Assembly: GCF_002811955.1 (NCBI RefSeq) | Contig: NZ_NPEF01000028.1 | Coordinates: forward strand, 1-25,212 | Direction of reading: 5' to 3' | Length of the DNA stretch: 25,212 nucleotides | From: Leptospira ellisii | Lineage (GTDB): Bacteria > Spirochaetota > Leptospiria > Leptospirales > Leptospiraceae | Shown here: positions 20,949 through 25,212 of the stretch, in pieces | Position numbering within the stretch: position 1 is the first letter of the stretch | Layout of the letters: each line of letters starts with the position of its first letter | Made by a program: the position numbers and the translations under genes | Notes under the pieces: generated by a model | Seen by the model: the letters and a program-made list of their open reading frames with translations, nothing else | Told to the model about the DNA's origin: nothing | Databases searched by the model: none

Positions 20949-21944
20949 TTGGATCTTACCGGTAAAACCGTTTGTATAACGGGCATCGGCGGTTTTATCG
21001 GAAGAAGATCGGCGCAGATCGCCAAAGAACGCGGAATGAACGTCCGCGGAATCGAGATAAATCCAGCGAAAGCGGAAGAGCTGCAACGGGAAGGTTTTAC
21101 TGTGATCGTCGGGAATACTTCGGATCCGGAAATCCTCAAGAAAGCTGTGCGAGGAGCGGACCTCATTCTACACGCGGCCGCCGTCGTTCGAGAGGGAGGT
21201 TCCCTCGAAGAATTCAGAAAAGTGAATGTATTTGCCTCCGTAGAGTTGGCGAAAATCGCGAAAGAATCCGGAGTCAGAGGAATGGTCCACTTCTCCTCCG
21301 TGATGGTCTACGGATTTTCCTATCCGAACTACGTGGACGAAAAAGGTCCGTATCGGGGAGAAGGAAATCCATATTGTATCACTAAAATCGAAGGGGAAGC
21401 GGAACTGATCCGTCTCAACGATCCTTCCCGGTTCGGAATTCTGTTCATACGTCCCGGAGACGTTTACGGACCGGGTTCGATGCCCTGGGTCGTACGTCCC
21501 GTTCAATTAATGAAGAAAAAACTTTTTTCCTTACCCGACGGAGGTAAAGGAACGATCAACCTAACCTATGTGGACAATCTTGTGGAGGGAACGTTGCTCG
21601 CTTTGGAAAAGGAAGCCTGGGGAGAAACGTTCAACGTGACCGACGACCGCCCGATGACTTGGAGGGAATACTTCTTCCGCCTTGCGGACGCCGCGGAGGT
21701 TTCACGACCGATTTCGCTTCCCGCTTGGCTTCTGAAAACGTCCGTCGTTTTGATGGAATACGGATTCAAACTTTTCGGACAGGAACCGCCCGCGACGAAG
21801 GAAGGGGTGAACTTTCTCTTAAGACAAAATCCGGTTTCCGTAGAAAAAGCCAAATCGATGTTAGGTTATAAACCGGTCGTCGATGCGGAGAAGGCGCTTC
21901 GTTCCACCTTTGATTGGGTCCGAATTCACGCCAAATCGTTATAG
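20949..21944 (+). CDS. NAD-dependent epimerase/dehydratase (extended SDR)
   Basis: Protein of 331 residues with an N-terminal Rossmann motif TGIGGFIG (11-18), the adenine-site acidic residue in RGIEINP, HFSSVMVYG (active-site Ser region) and the catalytic Y142-x-x-x-K146 (YCITK). RPGDVYGPGS and the FNVTDDRPMTWREY segment suit the 3-beta-HSD-like or sugar-epimerase branches. Substrate cannot be told. The TTG start at 20949 is supported by AAGGGG ten bases upstream, inside the end of the isocitrate dehydrogenase gene, so the two are translated from one message. Its last 19 bases overlap, tail to tail, the receiver gene on the other strand. Confidence 0.9.
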   Translation: MDLTGKTVCITGIGGFIGRRSAQIAKERGMNVRGIEINPAKAEELQREGFTVIVGNTSDPEILKKAVRGADLILHAAAVVREGGSLEEFRKVNVFASVELAKIAKESGVRGMVHFSSVMVYGFSYPNYVDEKGPYRGEGNPYCITKIEGEAELIRLNDPSRFGILFIRPGDVYGPGSMPWVVRPVQLMKKKLFSLPDGGKGTINLTYVDNLVEGTLLALEKEAWGETFNVTDDRPMTWREYFFRLADAAEVSRPISLPAWLLKTSVVLMEYGFKLFGQEPPATKEGVNFLLRQNPVSVEKAKSMLGYKPVVDAEKALRSTFDWVRIHAKSL

Positions 21945-22315
21945 AGTTTTTGAATATGATCCTGCGTAAGCGGTTTGGAAAGATAACCCCTCACTTCGGG
22001 GAAAGAATTCGCCTTTACGATGTCGCGTTCGTCGACCGAGGAACTCACCATAAAAATCTTGACGTTCTTGGCGAGATTCCCCTGGATTTTTTTGAATTCG
22101 TCCAGGAATTGCCAACCGTCCATAAACGGCATATTGATATCGAGCAGGATCGCGTCGGGAAGTTCATCCCGGTCAGCGCTTAAACTCTGAAGTTGCTGAA
22201 GCGCGACTTCTCCGTCCTGGAAGTCCCTTAGTTTTTTGGTTCTTCCGTCTTTGGTTAGAAATCGCTTCGCGATCATGATATAGATGGAATCATCATCGAT
22301 CAGCCAGAAGTTCAT
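21926..22315 (-). CDS. Stand-alone response regulator receiver protein
   Basis: Protein of 129 residues consisting only of a CheY-like receiver: acidic pocket D7-D9 (LIDDD), phospho-acceptor D59 (LLDINMPFMDGW), the Ser/Thr switch in FMVSSS and the lysine in GYLSKPL. No output domain, so it acts by protein contact or within a phosphorelay. ATG 22313-22315 is chosen because it begins the conserved first strand and lies 1 base after the kinase stop; a longer frame to 22336 would overlap the kinase gene. The adjacent kinase is the likely partner. Confidence 0.92.
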   Translation of the reverse strand: MNFWLIDDDSIYIMIAKRFLTKDGRTKKLRDFQDGEVALQQLQSLSADRDELPDAILLDINMPFMDGWQFLDEFKKIQGNLAKNVKIFMVSSSVDERDIVKANSFPEVRGYLSKPLTQDHIQKLYNDLA

Positions 22316-22316
22316 A

Positions 22317-23855
22317 TCAGCGTTGTTCAAAATCATTGTATTTATCGAAATTGATGATGAAGGTCGTTCCCTTTCCCGGAGAGCTTTCCACCGTGATTTC
22401 GCCGCCCAAGGATTCGATCTGATTCTTCGTCATAAATAAACCGATGCCCTGACCCTCTTTTTCACGATGAAACGTCTTATTCATTTTAAATATCTGATGA
22501 CCGTATTTTTTAAGGTCAATCCCTAACCCGTTGTCCCGGACCGCTAAAAAGATTTTTTTATCCTCCACGAATGAGACGAAAGATATCTCGGTTTGTTTAC
22601 CCGGGTCCGAGTATTTTAAGGCGTTGCTTAGAAGATTGAGCAGAATGCTCTCCAGATAAACCTTCGGATAAAGGATTTCCGCCGCTCCCGAAAAATCGTG
22701 TCGGATATCGGCTCCCACTTCCCTAATTTGAGCGGATAAAAGATTCTGCACCTTAAAAAAAGCGTCCTGAAAAGAGACCGCCCGTTTATCGATATTCAGA
22801 TTTTTTCTGATTTTGATCACTTCGACGATATCGTTCAGAGTCGCCATAAGATCCTGGGCGCTTATCTCGAGGGATTCGAGCAGTTCCTCCTTATCCGTGC
22901 CGTCTTTTTCGCGAAGCATTCCCGCAAGCGTGAAGATATTCCCGATCGGAGCCCTTAAGTTATGGGATACGATCTGATTGAATTCCTCCAATTGAGCGTT
23001 CCTTTCGACGAGACGATTGCTTAAACTCTGAAGGGCTTCGTTCTTTTCCATCAGTGCGGAAAGCATGTTCTTACGGTCGGTTATATCCTGAATTTGTGAT
23101 ATGAAAAAAAGGGGTTTCTTATATGCGTCGCGAACCATACAAACGATCAGAAGAATCCAAATAGTATTTCCGTTCTTGTGGAAATATCTTTTTTCCATTC
23201 TATAGGTGTCGCGTTTCCCTTCCAAAAGCTCACGGACCAAACCCAAATCCTCCGCAAGATCGTCGGGATGCGTTATATCCTGAAAGGTCAGCCTGAGAAT
23301 TTCATCCCGGGTATAACCTATAATCTCCGTTAGGTGAGGATTTACTTCCAGCCATTTTCCCTCCAGGGAAACGAGGGCCATACCGACGCCGGAATAATAA
23401 AAGGCGTTGAAGAACTTTTCTTCGGAAAGACGCACTTCGTCCAAAGCGCGTTTTTGTTCCGATTCGTCCACGATCGTCGTCAAACCCTTGTATTCCCGGG
23501 AAGTGGTTAAAATTCCGATCACGTTTCCGCGTTCGTCAAACATAGGCTGAGCTATCGTCTGAAGCCAAACGTATTTCCCGTCCTTTTTCAGGAATTGATA
23601 TTCGACCAAATTGATCTCTTTACCTTGTTTTACCGGTTCGTGCGAAGTTTTTGAAATCTGATCCCGATCCAAGGGATTAAAAAAATCGTACGGCGTTTTT
23701 CCGATCAGATCGTCGGGAAGATATCCGAGCATGGAAGTGACGGAAGGACTTACGTAAACATAGGTTCCGTCGGGTTTATGATAACAGATCAGTTCGGGGC
23801 TTCTTTCGATCAGGAATTCGTAAAAGTCTTCGGATGTCGGATTGATTTTGTCCAA
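22317..23855 (-). CDS. PAS-PAS sensor histidine kinase, cytosolic
   Basis: Protein of 512 residues without membrane helices. PAS 1 covers about 10-128 (SPELICYHKPDGTYVYVSPS), PAS 2 with its PAC segment about 143-262 (YSGVGMALVSLEGKWLEVNP... ISQIQDITDRK), then a coiled-coil linker, the dimerisation box SHNLRAPIGNI with phospho-acceptor His298, and the ATPase lid region with N box LLSNALKYS, G1 DNGLGID and G2 GQGIGLF. It should autophosphorylate in response to a cytosolic cue such as redox state or a ligand, and pass phosphate to the receiver encoded 1 base downstream. The start is TTG at 23853-23855 with no strong ribosome site; the exact start is uncertain. Confidence 0.92.
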   Translation of the reverse strand: MDKINPTSEDFYEFLIERSPELICYHKPDGTYVYVSPSVTSMLGYLPDDLIGKTPYDFFNPLDRDQISKTSHEPVKQGKEINLVEYQFLKKDGKYVWLQTIAQPMFDERGNVIGILTTSREYKGLTTIVDESEQKRALDEVRLSEEKFFNAFYYSGVGMALVSLEGKWLEVNPHLTEIIGYTRDEILRLTFQDITHPDDLAEDLGLVRELLEGKRDTYRMEKRYFHKNGNTIWILLIVCMVRDAYKKPLFFISQIQDITDRKNMLSALMEKNEALQSLSNRLVERNAQLEEFNQIVSHNLRAPIGNIFTLAGMLREKDGTDKEELLESLEISAQDLMATLNDIVEVIKIRKNLNIDKRAVSFQDAFFKVQNLLSAQIREVGADIRHDFSGAAEILYPKVYLESILLNLLSNALKYSDPGKQTEISFVSFVEDKKIFLAVRDNGLGIDLKKYGHQIFKMNKTFHREKEGQGIGLFMTKNQIESLGGEITVESSPGKGTTFIINFDKYNDFEQR

Positions 23856-24146
23856 AAGAAAACCGCCCGTATAAATCTTAGAATTAGGATTCTTTCATAA
23901 AAAGACAATCATTCACGCTGAAAACGTTTCGAATCGTCTTTTTTTTTCGTTCAAGACGAAAGGATTCGACGCCGAAACGAGGAGATCCGCGGCTCGGAAA
24001 CGAACTTCGGAAAACGGAAGCGATTGAAAATGAGAATGAAACGAGGCGGTGGACGGAAAGAGGAAAGTTAAAGAATCGGAAAAATGAATATTAGAAAAAA
24101 TGAGTGAAGACCGGGCGAAAAACGATCCGTTAAAAAGGAATCATTT
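23856..24146. other. Non-coding, purine-skewed spacer
   Basis: This 291-base gap between ferredoxin and kinase genes has no useful open frame. From about 24010 to 24140 the plus strand is strongly purine-rich, so the minus-strand transcript leaving the ferredoxin gene is a long C/U-rich run without hairpins, a Rho-loading-like composition. No clear kinase promoter was found. Confidence 0.5.
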
Positions 24147-24374
24147 TCAATCGCTTCCGATCGCTTCGACGGGACAGATTTCCATGGCTTTTTTTGCCGC
24201 AATCTCCTCTTCGGGAGTCGACGGTTGTTTATGAAAGTAAACCTTAGATTCGTCGTCCGTATATTTTAGAAGCGTCGGGGCCTCTTCCAAACAATCGTTA
24301 CACGGCACACAACTGTTATCGATATAGTATTTTCCGGAAACGTTCTGTTTGACTTTGTCGTTTTTGTCGGCCAT
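24147..24374 (-). CDS. Small single-cluster 4Fe-4S ferredoxin
   Basis: Protein of 75 residues that carries electrons in the cytosol. Cys22, Cys25 and Cys28 (CVPCNDC) and Cys67 (CPVEAIG) form one complete 4Fe-4S site; the second half-motif of two-cluster ferredoxins is absent, giving the Thermotoga/Pyrococcus-like single-cluster type. ATG 24372-24374 (MADKND) is preferred over an in-frame TTG nine bases upstream. It is divergent from the gluconate-dehydrogenase-like gene. Redox partner is not evident. Confidence 0.93.
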   Translation of the reverse strand: MADKNDKVKQNVSGKYYIDNSCVPCNDCLEEAPTLLKYTDDESKVYFHKQPSTPEEEIAAKKAMEICPVEAIGSD

Positions 24375-24423
24375 GCATAACAAAGTTAATCGAACGATTG
24401 TTTCGTCAACCCCGTTTTCAGAA

Positions 24424-24451
24424 TTGACACCGATTCCGAGATAGGAATACT
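24424..24451 (+). promoter_or_regulatory. Strong promoter candidate with near-leaderless start
   Basis: A consensus TTGACA (24424-24429) is followed after 16 bases by AATACT (24446-24451). Transcription would begin near 24458, only about 3 bases before the ATG at 24461, and no ribosome site is seen between, so the mRNA may be leaderless. Confidence 0.5.
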
Positions 24452-24460
24452 CACGGAACG

Positions 24461-25030
24461 ATGAACGTGTTTTCCGAAAAATTCTCCAGAAGAAAACTCC
24501 TCGGCTTCGGCCTCGGCGGTTTGTTCAGTATCTGTATCGGAGTCCTCTTTTTTAAAAGTTCCAAACGCTCTTCGATTCCCAAAACGTTGTTCTTCTCGGC
24601 TTCGGAAGCCGAATTTTTGCAGGCGTATTCGGAGACGATCCTTCCTCAAGAGGCAGGTTTTCCGGACATAGAAAAAGCGGAAGTGATCCGGAGGTTGGAC
24701 GAGGAATTTTTTTTTGTGGATCAGGGCATCACCGACGATTTCAAAAGCCTCATACTGATCCTGGAATATCTTCCCCTTATCTCGGGATATTGGAGTCGTT
24801 TTTCAAGATTAAACGAAGAGGAACGTAGACGATTCCTAATTTCCCGGGAATCCACCGACTCGGATACGATTCGAGCTGCATTAGCGAATCTTAAAATGCC
24901 CGTCTTATTGATGTACTACGGACACGAGTCCACGTTCAAAGCGATCTCCTACGACGGGCCTTTCGGAAATCCTCCGGAAAAATTAAGCGAATCCAGAATC
25001 TATTACAAAAAAATCCTGGGGGAATCATGA
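24461..25030 (+). CDS. Tat-exported gluconate 2-dehydrogenase subunit 3-like protein
   Basis: Protein of 189 residues. The N-terminus carries a twin-arginine signal (SRRKLLGFGLGGLFSICIGVLFF, residues about 9-31), so it is exported folded or anchored in the inner membrane. The segment SASEAEFLQAYSETILPQEAG (from about 46) is the typical start of the subunit-3 family, small partners of flavin-containing GMC dehydrogenases. The TGA overlaps the ATG of the following GMC gene by 4 bases, which supports the assignment. Together they would form a periplasmic-facing alcohol or sugar dehydrogenase passing electrons to the respiratory chain; substrate unknown. Confidence 0.85.
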   Translation: MNVFSEKFSRRKLLGFGLGGLFSICIGVLFFKSSKRSSIPKTLFFSASEAEFLQAYSETILPQEAGFPDIEKAEVIRRLDEEFFFVDQGITDDFKSLILILEYLPLISGYWSRFSRLNEEERRRFLISRESTDSDTIRAALANLKMPVLLMYYGHESTFKAISYDGPFGNPPEKLSESRIYYKKILGES

Positions 25031-25212
25031 GCGGCCGAGTTTACGAGTGGAAAAATCTGGGGGAATCGAGAACCGTTCGAGCCGACGTCGTGATAGTGGG
25101 GACCGGATGCGGAGGCGCTACGCTCGCTCATGAACTTTCCAAAAACGGAAAGAAAGTGGTCCTCATCGAAGAGGGCGGCTACTATCATACCGGCACCTTC
25201 GACAATAGGGAG
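25027..25212 (+). CDS. GMC-type FAD oxidoreductase, N-terminus only (window edge)
   Basis: The first 62 residues show the ADP-binding beta-alpha-beta fold of FAD enzymes: ADVVIVGTGCGGATLAHELSK with G-x-G-x-G-G, ending with the acidic strand VVLIEEGG that grips the ribose. GMC family is inferred from the EEGG-YY pattern and from the subunit-3 gene it overlaps by 4 bases. The rest lies outside the window. It has no signal of its own, so it would be exported with its twin-arginine partner. Confidence 0.85.
   Translation, partial: MSGRVYEWKNLGESRTVRADVVIVGTGCGGATLAHELSKNGKKVVLIEEGGYYHTGTFDNRE

Noticed and set aside
22316..22336. Upstream start for the receiver protein
   Set aside because: It would overlap the kinase gene, and the conserved receiver fold begins at the ATG at 22315.

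Overview
The window looks like chromosomal DNA of a spirochaete, most likely a Leptospira species. This is inferred from protein character: a GldA/GldF/GldG-like ABC cluster joined to mpl and pheS, an AraC regulator with a membrane N-terminus, a Thermus-type isocitrate dehydrogenase, DUF2779, and many TTG starts. Base composition appears fairly even by eye, and many codons carry TCCGGA or TTCGGA strings. There are no tRNAs, rRNAs, insertion sequences, CRISPR arrays or phage genes. It reads as a gene-dense core segment with a few poorly understood genes.

Region 1 (1-7727, minus strand) is one tightly packed transcription unit behind a good promoter: ABC ATPase, ABC-2 permease, GldG-like auxiliary protein, DUF4340-like protein, small membrane protein, mpl and pheS (cut by the window edge). 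All but one of the junctions overlap, mostly as 4-base ATGA overlaps. An envelope ABC complex of unknown substrate is thus made together with a peptidoglycan-recycling ligase and a tRNA synthetase subunit.

Region 2 (7728-13024) starts with a 415-base non-coding stretch carrying a pair of operator-like inverted repeats before a DoxX gene. Facing it are a VOC protein and an AraC/GyrI-type regulator. Next, behind a clear intrinsic terminator, come a long-chain acyl-CoA synthetase with an unusual residue at its usual catalytic lysine, and a membrane-anchored AraC regulator.

Region 3 (13283-18927, plus strand) holds a stand-alone acyltransferase resembling the starter-acyltransferase domain of type I fatty acid synthase, a DUF2779 RecB/DnaQ-type nuclease with a degraded first active site, a 207-residue unknown protein, and an argG-coaD-ndk operon.

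Region 4 (19027-25212) holds a 60-residue acidic protein with its own promoter, isocitrate dehydrogenase with NAD-type specificity residues followed at once by an SDR epimerase, a convergent PAS-PAS histidine kinase with a stand-alone receiver protein, a small 4Fe-4S ferredoxin, and, divergent from it, a twin-arginine gluconate-2-dehydrogenase subunit-3-like protein with the start of a GMC oxidoreductase.

The points most worth a second look are altered catalytic residues in two enzymes, a perfect EF-hand loop inside the GldG-like protein, and several palindromic operator candidates. No complete new defence or mobile system was found; the seven-gene envelope/ABC/mpl cluster is the closest to an undescribed system.
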